Origin: Devosia sp. LC5
GTDB lineage: Bacteria; Pseudomonadota; Alphaproteobacteria; Rhizobiales; Devosiaceae
NCBI RefSeq assembly: GCF_000735585.1
Contig: NZ_JNNO01000044.1
Span: 1-64,000 of the forward strand
DNA: 64,000 nucleotides
Reading direction: 5' to 3'
Position numbers and translations under genes: made by a program. A model generated the notes under the pieces. That model was not told where the DNA came from, did no database searches, and was given only the letters and a program-made list of their open reading frames with translations. Positions 28,697 through 37,212 of this stretch are shown here, in pieces (within the stretch, counting starts at the first letter, position 1; every line of letters starts with the position of its first letter).

Positions 28697-29197
28697 ATGA
28701 TGAAGCAAAGCTGTAAACAAATCTTAACCATGCTTGCCTTTGTTCTGCCGCTTTTCGGGGCGGTTTGCGGAGGTATTGTGGCGGTGCGCGCGCAGTCGGT
28801 GGTCACTTCCATCGTCACCGACCCGCTGACCGGCATTGCCATTTCCGGCATGGACCCGGTCTCCTATTTCACCGAACCGGCGCCATTGCAGGGACGGGGC
28901 GATATCGAATTCTCCTGGGGCGGGGTGGCGTGGACCTTCGCCACCATGGCCAATCGGGACATCTTCAGCCGCTCCCCTGACACCTATGCCCCCCAATTCG
29001 GCGGGCATGGGGCCATGGCCATGGCGCGGGGCTTTCTGTCGGACAGCGATCCGCGCATCTACACGGTCTTCAAGCAGCGGCTTTACCTGTTCTATTCGCC
29101 CGGCAATCGCGAAGCATTCCTCCTCGCCCCCGACGCAGCAGCGATCAAGGCCGAAGAGAATTGGCAGGTTCTGTCCAAAACGCTCTCGGCGCAGTAA
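28697..29197 (+). CDS. YHS domain-containing exported protein
   Basis: A 166-residue protein with a signal peptide (about 1-33, ending VRAQS) and a YHS-type domain with the typical ISGMDPVSYFTE start near residue 45. The domain continues with FSWGGVAWTFATMANRDIFSRSPDTYAPQFGGHGAMAMARG. YHS domains bind metal in copper-handling proteins and oxygenases, but the Cys residues of the metal-binding type are absent here. ATG at 28697 or 28700. It diverges from the DUF1134 gene and precedes chpT by 73 bp. Confidence 0.83.
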   Translation: MMKQSCKQILTMLAFVLPLFGAVCGGIVAVRAQSVVTSIVTDPLTGIAISGMDPVSYFTEPAPLQGRGDIEFSWGGVAWTFATMANRDIFSRSPDTYAPQFGGHGAMAMARGFLSDSDPRIYTVFKQRLYLFYSPGNREAFLLAPDAAAIKAEENWQVLSKTLSAQ

Positions 29198-29270
29198 GGG
29201 GTCCTAGTGCGGAAGGCGATCCGCAACTAATGTTCCCTGTAGTGATTCCCTGCCGCTTCCGGAGACTTTC

Positions 29271-29951
29271 ATGGCTGACATCATCGAGCTCAAGGCCACC
29301 GATCTGGCCGCCATGCTGTGCAGCCGGGTCTGCCACGACCTGATCAACCCGATCGGGGCGATCGGCAACGGGCTCGAAGTGCTGGGCGATCCCAACCAGG
29401 GCGACATGGCCGAGGGCGCCCGCGACCTGATCGCCAGCGCCGCCAGGCAGAGCCGGGCCAAGCTCGAATTTGCGCGGCTGGCCTATGGCGCCTCCTCGAC
29501 CTCGGGCACCGATATCGATACCCGCGAATGCGAGCGCGTCGCCCGCATCCTGTTCGAAATCGAGAAGGCCGATCTCGAATGGAACGTGCCGCTGATCCTT
29601 TTGCCCAAGCACAAGGCCAAGCTGTTCATGAACATGCTTTTGATCGCGGCCGGCTCGGTGCCGCGCGGCGGGCAGGTGACGGCTTCGATCACGGGTGAAG
29701 CCGGTCAGGAAAAGTTCGAATTCACCTCCAGGAGTGATCCCGAGAAGCGGCAGAAGACTCTGGTACCCTCCGGTTCGGCCGGATTGCTTTCGGGCATTCC
29801 CGATGAGGGTTTTGTCGACGCGCGGGGCATCCAGCCGTTCTATACGGGGCTGCTGGCGCGCATGACCGAGATGGATATTTCCATCGGGCTCGAGAACGAC
29901 CAGTTCTTTCTCAATGCGATCCCCAAATCGGCCATTGCCGCCGCTCAATGA
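29271..29951 (+). CDS. chpT: Histidine phosphotransferase ChpT
   Basis: Relays phosphate from the hybrid kinase CckA to CtrA (and CpdR) in alphaproteobacterial cell-cycle control. It has 226 residues. The phospho-accepting helix reads SRVCHDLINPIGAIGNGLE near 17-35, with the His in CHDLINP. The C-terminal half resembles a degenerate kinase ATPase domain without a working ATP site. ATG 29271 follows GGAGA. The partner response regulator ctrA is 3.8 kb downstream on the other strand, and a single-domain response regulator comes next. Confidence 0.93.
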   Translation: MADIIELKATDLAAMLCSRVCHDLINPIGAIGNGLEVLGDPNQGDMAEGARDLIASAARQSRAKLEFARLAYGASSTSGTDIDTRECERVARILFEIEKADLEWNVPLILLPKHKAKLFMNMLLIAAGSVPRGGQVTASITGEAGQEKFEFTSRSDPEKRQKTLVPSGSAGLLSGIPDEGFVDARGIQPFYTGLLARMTEMDISIGLENDQFFLNAIPKSAIAAAQ

Positions 29952-30030
29952 CAACAGTCCGCTAACCAATTCCTAAGCGGAGTGACGCTATTGTGTACCC
30001 GGTGTCAGCCGCTGTGGAGCTTGCCCGGAT

Positions 30031-30396
30031 ATGAAATCCTGCCTGATCGTCGATGATTCCACCGTCGTGCGAAAAGTCGCGCGCCGGATTCTGGAAGACC
30101 TCGACTATATCGTCGAAGAAGCCGAAGACGGGCAGGAGGCATTCGACAAATGCCGGCAGGAAATGCCGGACGCTATACTGCTCGATTGGCAAATGCCGAT
30201 CATGAGCGGGCTGGAGTTCCTCAAGCTCCTGCGCGGCTATATTGGCGGCGAGAAGCCCTATGTGGTTTATTGCACGGTCGAAAACGACATTGGCGCCATC
30301 GCTATGGCGCTTAAGGCCGGCGCCAGCGACTATATGATGAAACCCTTCGACCGGCGGATTCTGGAAGCCAAATTCGAGCCGCACCTGGCGGCCTAA
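30031..30396 (+). CDS. Single-domain response regulator (CheY/DivK-like)
   Basis: A 121-residue receiver domain with no output domain. The acidic pocket (VDDS, residues 7-10), the phospho-acceptor Asp in LLDWQMPIMSG near 53, and the Lys of MMKPF near 104 are all present, so it should be phosphorylated. Placement 80 bp after chpT suggests that ChpT or a related His protein could be its partner, or that it works in motility; neither is shown by the sequence. Its TAA overlaps the TAG of the convergent sigma-factor gene. Confidence 0.9.
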   Translation: MKSCLIVDDSTVVRKVARRILEDLDYIVEEAEDGQEAFDKCRQEMPDAILLDWQMPIMSGLEFLKLLRGYIGGEKPYVVYCTVENDIGAIAMALKAGASDYMMKPFDRRILEAKFEPHLAA

Positions 30397-31652
30397 CCGG
30401 CCTCGGCGCGGTTGAGCAGATAGGTTTTTTCTCGTTCATTATGAGTGAGTTGCGCCGCGCGGCGGAACTCCAGCATGGCCTCGGTATGCCGTCCCAACTT
30501 GCTCAACATATCCCCGCGCACCCCATAGAGCAGATGATAGTTCTTGAGCGCCGGATCGTCCTTGATCGTATCGATCAAAACCAGCGCCGCTGCCGGTCCT
30601 TCAGCCATGGAAATGGCGACGGCGCGGTTTAATTCTATGACCGGAGAAGGAGTTACCTGGGCCAGCGTCGCATAAAGCGCGACGATGCGGGGCCAGTCGG
30701 TATCCTGGGCATGACGCGCCCGGGCATGGCATGCGGCGATGGCGGCTTGCAGGGCATAGGGGCCATTGGCGCCGCCCAATTCCTCGGCCCGGGCAAGCGC
30801 GGCAAGTCCGCGGCGGATCAGCAACTGGTCCCAGTGGGCACGATCCTGATCCTGCAGGAGGATAGGATGGCCCTTGGCATCGGTGCGGGCGCCGAGCCGC
30901 GACGACTGAATTTCCATAAGCGCCACAAGGGCATGGACCTCGGGCTCGTCAGGTGCGAGGCGGGCGAGAACACGACCCAGGCGGGTGGCTTCCTCACAGA
31001 GTTGGGGGCGCATCCAGTCATCGCCGGCCGTGGCCGAATAGCCTTCATTGAAGATGAGGTAAAGCACACCCAGCACCGAGGCGAGCCGCTCGGCACGCTC
31101 AGGACCGCGCGGCACTTCGAACGGAATATTGGCCTCCGCAATGGTCTTTTTGGCCCGCACGATGCGCTGTCCGATGGTCGGCTCGGCCGCGAGAAAGGCG
31201 CGGGCAATTTCCTCGGTGGTGAGCCCACCCAACAGGCGCAGGGTCAGCGCCACACGGGATTCGGCGGGCAGGATGGGATGGCAGGAGGTAAAGATCAGCC
31301 GCAGCAGATCATCCCCCACATCGTCATCCATGGCGTCATGCAGGGTCTCGATCTGGTCGGGAATGTCGGTTTCGATGCCATGGCCGACCTCGACCAGCTT
31401 GGTCGCGGCCATCTTCTTGTGGCGGAAATAATCGATGGCGCGGCGCTTGGCGGTCTGGGTCAGCCAGGCACCCGGGTTCTTGGGCACGCCGCTATCGGGC
31501 CAGGTCTTCAGCGCAATGACCAAGGCATCCTGCGCCAATTCCTCGGCGAGGGAAATGTCGCGCACCATGCGGGTCAGGCCCGCGATCAGCCGGGGCTGTT
31601 CGAGCTTCCAGACGGCGGTGATGGCGCGGTGGGTGTCGGACTGGCTGGTCAT
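30393..31652 (-). CDS. ECF sigma factor with C-terminal helical extension (ECF42/SigJ-like, DUF6596)
   Basis: RNA polymerase sigma factor of 419 residues, more than twice a standard ECF. Region 2 (VRDISLAEELAQDALVIALKTWP) and region 4 (ALTLRLLGGLTTEEIARAFLAAEPTIGQRIVRAK) make up the first 185 residues. The rest is a helical, TPR-like regulatory domain typical of the ECF42 group. That group usually lacks an anti-sigma factor and is encoded beside a DGPF/YCII protein, as here (31752). ATG 31652 is preferred over a longer frame. Target genes are unknown; the DGPF gene is an expected one. Confidence 0.9.
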   Translation of the reverse strand: MTSQSDTHRAITAVWKLEQPRLIAGLTRMVRDISLAEELAQDALVIALKTWPDSGVPKNPGAWLTQTAKRRAIDYFRHKKMAATKLVEVGHGIETDIPDQIETLHDAMDDDVGDDLLRLIFTSCHPILPAESRVALTLRLLGGLTTEEIARAFLAAEPTIGQRIVRAKKTIAEANIPFEVPRGPERAERLASVLGVLYLIFNEGYSATAGDDWMRPQLCEEATRLGRVLARLAPDEPEVHALVALMEIQSSRLGARTDAKGHPILLQDQDRAHWDQLLIRRGLAALARAEELGGANGPYALQAAIAACHARARHAQDTDWPRIVALYATLAQVTPSPVIELNRAVAISMAEGPAAALVLIDTIKDDPALKNYHLLYGVRGDMLSKLGRHTEAMLEFRRAAQLTHNEREKTYLLNRAEAG

Positions 31653-31751
31653 GGCGGGATGAAAGCAGGATGAGGCGAATGGCGCAAGCGGGGGGACGAA
31701 CAAGTTCCCACGGACTCATCCCGGCACAGGTCGAGATGAGTCCGAACTTGG

Positions 31752-32120
31752 CTAAGCGACGGCGTTGACAGCGAAATCGGCCGTCTCAAACACCTGGCGT
31801 AGTTCGATTTCTTCGCCATTATCGAACGGGATGCGGCGGCACCAGGCCAGCGCCTCTTCGTGGGATTTGACGTCGATGAGCCAGAAGCCGCAGAGCAATT
31901 CGCGTGTTTGGGTGAAGGGGCCTTCGGTGACGGTGATCCGTTCGCCATCAAAGCGCAGGCGAGTGCCCTGGGAGGAGGCCATAAGTCCTTCGCAATGCAG
32001 CAGCACGCCGGCATCGATCAGGGCCTCATTATACTCCTCCATGGCCGCGAAAGCCGAGGCGGTGGGCATGATGCCCGCCTCGGTTTCCGGTGTGGCCTTG
32101 ACCAGGATCATGAAGCGCAT
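31752..32120 (-). CDS. YCII-related DGPF domain protein
   Basis: A 122-residue protein of the YCII/DGPF superfamily (MRFMILVKATPETEAG..., with EGPFTQTRELLCGFWLIDVKSHEEALAW). Such proteins are the regular partners and targets of ECF42-type sigma factors. Their function is unclear, with a dimeric alpha/beta barrel fold expected. It is 99 bp upstream of the sigma factor gene on the same strand, and a hydrolase gene precedes it by 18 bp, so the three are probably one operon. Confidence 0.9.
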   Translation of the reverse strand: MRFMILVKATPETEAGIMPTASAFAAMEEYNEALIDAGVLLHCEGLMASSQGTRLRFDGERITVTEGPFTQTRELLCGFWLIDVKSHEEALAWCRRIPFDNGEEIELRQVFETADFAVNAVA

Positions 32121-32138
32121 TTTGCTGTCCTCCGGGTC

Positions 32139-33005
32139 CTATTGCATGAAGCCGGCCGGCGTCTCGCCCTTGAGGAAGGGCTCGATAAAGGCGTGCAGCA
32201 GTTCGGTCTGGTTGATGACGGCGGTGTGCGAGGTGGCCGGCAGGATAGCGAGGCGCGAGGGGGAAAGGGGCTGGCCCATATCGCCCATTTCGCCGCCGCC
32301 CAGCAGGCGGAACAGCGCCACATTGTGCTCCAGAGTGGAGACATCGGCGTCACCGGCAATGATCAGCATAGGGGCCTTGAGCGCCTTAACATCTGCTTCC
32401 CAGGCCATTGGCTCCTTTTCCAGCGCGATGAGCTTTTCGACCAGCGCACGGAAACCGTCCTTGTTGACGGCCAGCTTTTTGTATTCGTCCTCCATCGGCG
32501 TGCCCACGAACATTTCGGGCGCCATTTGCGGGATGAAGGCGGTGAAGGCCGGCTGCCAGCCGGAGACGTCATAGGCGACCGAGGCGGCCACCAGTTGATC
32601 AACCTTTTCGGGATGGCGAATGGCCAGTTGCAGCCCGGCAGCGGCGCCCATGGAATAGCCAAATATATCGGCCTTTTCGAGTTCGACCGCATCCATGAAG
32701 GCCGCCACGTCGTCGGCCAGATTGGGATAGGTGATCGGGCGGTCGATGTCGTTCGTGCGGCCATGTCCCTGGAATTCCAGCGCATAGACGGTGTGGGTCT
32801 TGGCCAGCGTGGGGATGATGTCGCCCATGCTGGGAATGGTCATATAGGCGCCGTGCAGCACGACCAGCGGGTCGCCGGAGCCGGAGACCTCATAATACAC
32901 CTGCATGCCATTGACCTCGACCGTGTCCCCTTTGGGTTCGGATTGGGCCAGGGCGGTTGATGTCAGCAGGATGGCGGCGGCGATGGTGGCGGTGGCGCGG
33001 AACAT
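32139..33005 (-). CDS. Exported alpha/beta hydrolase
   Basis: A 288-residue protein with a signal peptide at 1-20 (MFRATATIAAAILLTSTALA) and a complete alpha/beta-hydrolase fold. The oxyanion strand HGAYMT is near 51, the nucleophile elbow is GYSMGA near 116, the acid is IIAGDAD and the His is in ATSHTAV. It resembles proline iminopeptidase or haloalkane-dehalogenase-like esterases, but the substrate is unknown. It heads the hydrolase-DGPF-ECF42 group, and a sigma-factor role in oxidative or chemical stress is only inferred. Confidence 0.88.
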   Translation of the reverse strand: MFRATATIAAAILLTSTALAQSEPKGDTVEVNGMQVYYEVSGSGDPLVVLHGAYMTIPSMGDIIPTLAKTHTVYALEFQGHGRTNDIDRPITYPNLADDVAAFMDAVELEKADIFGYSMGAAAGLQLAIRHPEKVDQLVAASVAYDVSGWQPAFTAFIPQMAPEMFVGTPMEDEYKKLAVNKDGFRALVEKLIALEKEPMAWEADVKALKAPMLIIAGDADVSTLEHNVALFRLLGGGEMGDMGQPLSPSRLAILPATSHTAVINQTELLHAFIEPFLKGETPAGFMQ

Positions 33006-33090
33006 GGGGCTCTCCTCAGATTGGCTGTTCTGAGAAGACTACGATTGGCCGGCTGTGATTTCGACACGGCGTGAAGATTTTGTTCAGGCG

Positions 33091-33606
33091 TCAGTTGCTG
33101 GCCGTCAGCCCGAGCTTGCGGGCATTGGCGAGGCAGCGTGCGACGATGAGGCGGTGGAAAGGGTAGACCCCGGCGAGATAGGCGCGGCCGAACAGATTGT
33201 GCGGACGCACCCAGGTGCTGAGGCTAACGCAGTCGGTGGCTTCGTCCTTAAGGATCGAGACGCGGAAATCGAGATGCTTGTCGTTGGTGCCCAGGATGAC
33301 CTCGGCGGGCGTCGCCGAATGGACCGCGAAAATGCCGGAATAGCTGCAGTCATTGATCTGCTCGAGGGTGGGCGGGGCTATGTCGGCTTGGCTGCCGATC
33401 TTGAGGCCGAAGGGTGCCATCAGCAGATTGCGCAGGCCGAGCAGGAGGTGCACCCAGCCGGGCATGTTGAAGAAAATGGCGATGGTCAGCCCGGCCGCAT
33501 CGGGGGCGGGGTGGGGCAGGGGCACGCTCTGGCTGTCGAGAAAGTCGCCTGGGCGATAATATTGCATCAGGGCGCCATCTGGCGGATAGCGGAAAGCCTT
33601 GGCCAT
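33091..33606 (-). CDS. DUF2867 family protein
   Basis: A 171-residue protein with the features of DUF2867 (MPGWVHLLLGLRNLLMAPFG and the HNLFGRAYLAGVYPFHRLIVA C-terminal block). The fold is probably START-like. In longer proteins it follows NAD-binding domains; stand-alone copies like this have no known role. ATG 33606 follows GGAG and the frame upstream runs into the ctrA terminator. It lies between ctrA and the hydrolase. Confidence 0.82.
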   Translation of the reverse strand: MAKAFRYPPDGALMQYYRPGDFLDSQSVPLPHPAPDAAGLTIAIFFNMPGWVHLLLGLRNLLMAPFGLKIGSQADIAPPTLEQINDCSYSGIFAVHSATPAEVILGTNDKHLDFRVSILKDEATDCVSLSTWVRPHNLFGRAYLAGVYPFHRLIVARCLANARKLGLTASN

Positions 33607-33649
33607 GCTGTTCTCCGTCTCGAAACGGAAAATAGCGAAAGGGGCAAAC

Positions 33650-33681
33650 AAAAGCCCCGCGCGACACTGTCGCACAGGGCT
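33650..33681 (-). terminator. Terminator after ctrA
   Basis: Read on the minus strand, AGCCC...GGGCT encloses GCGACA-GTGTCGC, a long hairpin, followed by TTTTGTTT. It sits 45 bp after the ctrA stop. Confidence 0.7.
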
Positions 33682-33725
33682 GGTGAATTGTCGCAGTGGG
33701 CGATGCGGTCGCCCGCAGCGGCTGA

Positions 33726-34433
33726 TCAGGCGACGTTTTCGGAATAGGCTTCGTTCTCGTCGGGCTCGCGCAGCACATAGCCGCGGCCCCAGACGGTTTC
33801 GATGTAGTTCTTGCCGCCCGTGGCCACACTGAGCTTCTTGCGCAGCTTGCAGATGAACACGTCGATGATCTTGAGTTCGGGCTCATCCATGCCACCATAA
33901 AGGTGGTTGAGGAACATTTCCTTGGTGAGCGTGGTACCCTTGCGGAGCGAAAGCAGCTCCAGCATCTGGTATTCCTTGCCGGTCAGGTGCACGCGCTGGG
34001 TCTGGACTTCGACGGTCTTGGTGTCGAGGTTGACGGTCAGCTCGCCGGTCGAGATGACCGACTGGGCGTGGCCCTTGGAGCGGCGGACAATGGCGTGGAT
34101 GCGAGCGACCAGTTCGTCCTTGTGGAACGGCTTGGTCATGTAGTCGTCGGCACCGAAGCCGAGGCCGCGCACCTTATCCTCGATACCGGCCAGGCCGGAC
34201 AGGATGAGGATCGGGGTCTGCACCTTGGCGACGCGGAGGGTGCGGAGCACCTCGTAACCGCTCATGTCGGGCAAGTTCAGATCCAGAAGGATGATGTCGT
34301 AATCGTAGAGTTTTCCGAGATCGACGCCTTCTTCACCGAGATCGGTGGTGTAGACGTTGAAACTTTCGGACTTGAGCATCAATTCGATGCTCTGCGCTGT
34401 GGCGCTGTCGTCCTCAATAAGGAGTACCCGCAT
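33726..34433 (-). CDS. ctrA: Cell-cycle response regulator CtrA
   Basis: Master regulator that binds TTAA-N7-TTAA boxes to control replication, division and flagellar genes. It has 235 residues with a receiver domain (acidic residues 7-9, phospho-acceptor Asp51 in [11 protein letters not shown], Lys in MTKPF) and an OmpR-type winged helix in the C-terminal half ([12 protein letters not shown]). ATG 34433 follows GGAGTACCC. The C-terminus ends NVA, a hydrophobic end as in ClpXP substrates. It is divergent from fliI across an AT-rich 432-bp region. ChpT and SciP, its phosphodonor and inhibitor, are also in the window. Confidence 0.97.
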   Translation of the reverse strand: MRVLLIEDDSATAQSIELMLKSESFNVYTTDLGEEGVDLGKLYDYDIILLDLNLPDMSGYEVLRTLRVAKVQTPILILSGLAGIEDKVRGLGFGADDYMTKPFHKDELVARIHAIVRRSKGHAQSVISTGELTVNLDTKTVEVQTQRVHLTGKEYQMLELLSLRKGTTLTKEMFLNHLYGGMDEPELKIIDVFICKLRKKLSVATGGKNYIETVWGRGYVLREPDENEAYSENVA

Positions 34434-34865
34434 TAATATTCCCCTTGTCATTCGTTCCTGCTGGAACACATGAGGTCCGGCGGGTGGCTGCCGCCTCATG
34501 TCCAACCCTACTGGATATGACTGAACCCTAAGCCCAAATAGTTAACAAAGTTTAATTCGGTTCCGCAATACGCAAACAGCATTAGGATGAATTAAGTTTA
34601 AGTTATTGAAATTTAACGGTTAATTCTATCCATTTTTCTTAATAAAATGGTTTAAGAAGGTGTTGCAAGCGACTCTGTCGACTCGAGCAATCGCGGCTAT
34701 GTCAGGGGTTTAGGGCAGGGTGCGCGGCACGGCGCAAACGGAGTGCCCCGACACTGGTAATAGCGCTTTTTGCTTAACGTTGCGTTACCATCTGATTCGC
34801 GGCGGCGGCTGCAAATGCGGCGGCGGAAACCATGTCCTGCCACAGTGATGAACGGGTCTGAACCG
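34434..34865. promoter_or_regulatory. AT-rich divergent control region between ctrA and fliI
   Basis: This 432-bp region has no gene. Eight TTAA tetramers fall within 34542-34655 in an otherwise GC-rich genome. The best CtrA-box match is TTAA-N7-TTAT at 34592-34606. Three GANTC methylation sites (CcrM type) are visible: GACTC 34671-34675, GACTC 34680-34684 and GATTC 34794-34798. This composition fits a cell-cycle-controlled ctrA promoter with autoregulation. I could not place an exact TTAA-N7-TTAA box. Confidence 0.65.
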
Positions 34866-36194
34866 ATGAAGGCGCTGATTTCAGCCATCGATGCCATCGA
34901 CGATGTCGAAGTGTTCGGCCGGGTGAAATCCGTGCAGGGCCTGCTGATGGAAATCGTCGGGCCGGTGCGCGAATTGCGCGTGGGCGGGCGCGTCAGGATC
35001 GAGACCGTCAATGGCGAGCATCTGGCCGGGGAGATTATCGGCTTCAAGGGCGGGCATGCGCTGTGCCTGCCATTCGGGCAATTGGCCGGGGTGAGGCTGG
35101 GCTGCAAAGCGGTGTTTCAGCGCCATGAGGGGGCGGTGTTCCCATCGGAAGGCTGGCTGGGCCGGGTGGTCAATGCCAATGGCGAGCCGATCGATGGCAA
35201 GGGGCCGGTGCCGCGCGGGGCGGTGGCTTATCCCCTGCAGCAGAACCCGCTTTCGGCGCATGATCGGGTGCGGGTGGGCGAGCCGCTAGACCTGGGTGTG
35301 CGGTGCCTCAACACTTTTACCACTGTATGCGAGGGGCAGAGGCTGGGCATTTTCGCCGGCTCGGGCGTCGGCAAATCCGTGCTGATGTCCATGCTGGCGC
35401 GCAATACCAATGTGGACGTTGCGGTGATCGGGTTGATCGGCGAACGCGGGCGCGAGGTGCATGAGTTCATCCAGGAATATCTGGGCGAGGAGGGGCTGGC
35501 CAATGCGGTCGTAGTGGTGGCCACGTCCGACGAAGCAGCGCTGATGCGGCGGCAGGCGGCCTATATGAGTCTGGCGCTCTCCGAATATTTCCGCGACCAG
35601 GGCAAGCGCGTGCTGTGCATGATGGATAGCCTGACCCGCTTTGCCATGGCGCAGCGCGAAATTGGCCTGGCCATCGGGGAGCCGCCGACGGCGAAGGGTT
35701 ATCCGCCCACGGTTTTCACGGAATTGCCACGATTGTTGGAACGGGCGGGGCCGGGAACGCCGGCAACGGGTTCTGTTACCGGTCTCTTTACCGTTTTGGT
35801 AGAAGGTGATGATCACAATGAGCCCATTGCGGACGCCGTTCGCGGTATTCTGGATGGGCACATCGTAATGGAGCGCGGGATTGCCGAACGGGGTCGTTAC
35901 CCGGCAGTCAACGTGCTCCGGTCCATCTCGCGCACCATGCCAGGGTGCGTTCCGGTCGATGTGCGGCCGGTCCTGGCCAAGGCGCGAGAGCTCATGTCCA
36001 TATTTTCGGACATGGAGGAGCTGATCCGGCTGGGGGCTTACCGGAAAGGGTCAGATCCGAAAGTGGACCGCGCGATTGCTGTCTATCCCGCGCTTGAGGC
36101 TTTTTTGGGCCAAAGCCGGGAGGAAATGACAACAATTGCCGAGGGCTATAAAATGCTCGAGGCGATTGTGGCCGAGGCAGGCGCAGCGGTCTGA
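34866..36194 (+). CDS. fliI: Flagellar export ATPase FliI
   Basis: Cytoplasmic ATPase of the flagellar type III export apparatus (442 residues). It has an F1-beta-like fold with Walker A GSGVGKS near 167-173, the [13 protein letters not shown] block and [25 protein letters not shown]. The start is ATG 34866; an alternative ATG 34848 would add six residues, and neither has a strong Shine-Dalgarno. fliJ follows after 52 bp. The gene stands apart from the main fliF operon and diverges from ctrA, so CtrA could govern it directly. Confidence 0.95.
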   Translation: MKALISAIDAIDDVEVFGRVKSVQGLLMEIVGPVRELRVGGRVRIETVNGEHLAGEIIGFKGGHALCLPFGQLAGVRLGCKAVFQRHEGAVFPSEGWLGRVVNANGEPIDGKGPVPRGAVAYPLQQNPLSAHDRVRVGEPLDLGVRCLNTFTTVCEGQRLGIFAGSGVGKSVLMSMLARNTNVDVAVIGLIGERGREVHEFIQEYLGEEGLANAVVVVATSDEAALMRRQAAYMSLALSEYFRDQGKRVLCMMDSLTRFAMAQREIGLAIGEPPTAKGYPPTVFTELPRLLERAGPGTPATGSVTGLFTVLVEGDDHNEPIADAVRGILDGHIVMERGIAERGRYPAVNVLRSISRTMPGCVPVDVRPVLAKARELMSIFSDMEELIRLGAYRKGSDPKVDRAIAVYPALEAFLGQSREEMTTIAEGYKMLEAIVAEAGAAV

Positions 36195-36246
36195 AGGGGC
36201 TGTGTATTGGCCCTGGAACTGACTTGATGTGTAAGGAGTACAGGTC

Positions 36247-36657
36247 TTGAAATCGCGCAGCGAGAGCCTCATACGGCTCAAGAAGTTCCAGGTGGACGAA
36301 AAGCGCCGCCAGGTCAGCCAGATCGAAATGATGGTCAATGACTTCGAGCGCATGGCCGGCGAACTCGACCAGCAGATCGAAATCGAGCAGACCAAGACCG
36401 GCATTTCGGATGTGGCCCATTTCGCCTATTCGACCTTTGCCAAGGCCGCCATGGCGCGGCGCGATAATCTGCTGGCCTCGGCCAGCGATATGCGCAGCAA
36501 GCTCGAAACGGCGCAGGACGCCCTGGCGGAAGCCATCGAAGATTTGAAGAAGGTCGAATTGCTCGACCAGCGCGAACACCAGCGCGAAGCCGCCGACCAG
36601 CTCAAGGTCGAGCAGGCCGAATATGACGAAATCGGCCGGTTGCGGTTCCGCAACTGA
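36247..36657 (+). CDS. fliJ: Flagellar export chaperone FliJ
   Basis: A 136-residue, highly charged, fully helical coiled-coil protein, as expected for FliJ, the stalk of the export ATPase that also escorts chaperones. Directly after fliI. The start is a TTG at 36247: AAGGAG lies nine bases before it, and no in-frame ATG occurs before residue 28. A terminator follows at 36684. Confidence 0.9.
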   Translation: MKSRSESLIRLKKFQVDEKRRQVSQIEMMVNDFERMAGELDQQIEIEQTKTGISDVAHFAYSTFAKAAMARRDNLLASASDMRSKLETAQDALAEAIEDLKKVELLDQREHQREAADQLKVEQAEYDEIGRLRFRN

Positions 36658-36683
36658 ACTGATCTTGGAAATGGAATGAGGAA

Positions 36684-36706
36684 GGCCCGCTGATGCGGGC
36701 CTTTTT
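36684..36706 (+). terminator. Terminator of fliI-fliJ
   Basis: GGCCCGC-TGAT-GCGGGCC is a perfect seven-pair stem followed by T5. Confidence 0.9.
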
Positions 36707-36732
36707 GTTTTGGCTCAGGCGAAGGCGAAGGC

Positions 36733-37110
36733 CTAGCGCTGCTTTTTTGCGAGGTCGACTTCGACGGTGGAGGTTTTGTCCGTGAGCCGGTTGGCCATCA
36801 CTTGCAGCTCGTGGACTGAGTAGGGGCCGCTGAGCATGATGCTGGTGCCCAGGATGGGGGATTGGATCATGGGGGAATTGATGATTTTGCCATCGATGCT
36901 GACATCGACGGTCTTGCCGACATGTTCGGTGGTGAACTCGGCAATGGCCTGCTGGCCGGCGGGGGTGAGCTCGATTTGCAGGTTATCGAAACCGGAGAGG
37001 GGATCGGTGACGACCTTGGCGAATTCGACCATGAGGCGAATTGGCTTGGCCAGGGCGGGGGTGAGGCAGATGAGCAGGGCGAGGGCAATGATGAGGATAT
37101 GTCGAAGCAT
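36733..37110 (-). CDS. Exported SecD P1-head-like domain protein
   Basis: A 125-residue protein: signal peptide 1-21 (MLRHILIIALALLICLTPALA), then a domain like the periplasmic P1 head of SecD (IELTPAGQQAIAEFTTEHVGKTVDVSIDGKIINSPMI...). It has none of the SecD transmembrane region, so it is a free periplasmic version. The ATG at 37110 begins the signal peptide. Its role is unknown; a chaperone-like or envelope function would be a guess. It lies downstream of two PRC-barrel genes on the same strand. Confidence 0.8.
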   Translation of the reverse strand: MLRHILIIALALLICLTPALAKPIRLMVEFAKVVTDPLSGFDNLQIELTPAGQQAIAEFTTEHVGKTVDVSIDGKIINSPMIQSPILGTSIMLSGPYSVHELQVMANRLTDKTSTVEVDLAKKQR

Positions 37111-37212
37111 TCGGGGATGGTAACGCGGAATTGGGTGCTCCGCATCTCTCCCGTGGCTCCCCAATGCAATCTTCTCCCCTTGAGGGGAACCGATCCTGCC
37201 TGCCACGCTGGT

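Noticed and set aside
29962-29976. CTAA-N7-CTAA before the response regulator gene as a CtrA box
   Set aside because: Both half-sites deviate from TTAA, so two mismatches; the sequence also forms a simple hairpin (CCGCT/AGCGG). Too weak to call.
34542-34555. TTAA-N6-TTAA in front of ctrA as a CtrA box
   Set aside because: The spacing is six, not seven, bases; reported only as part of the TTAA cluster.
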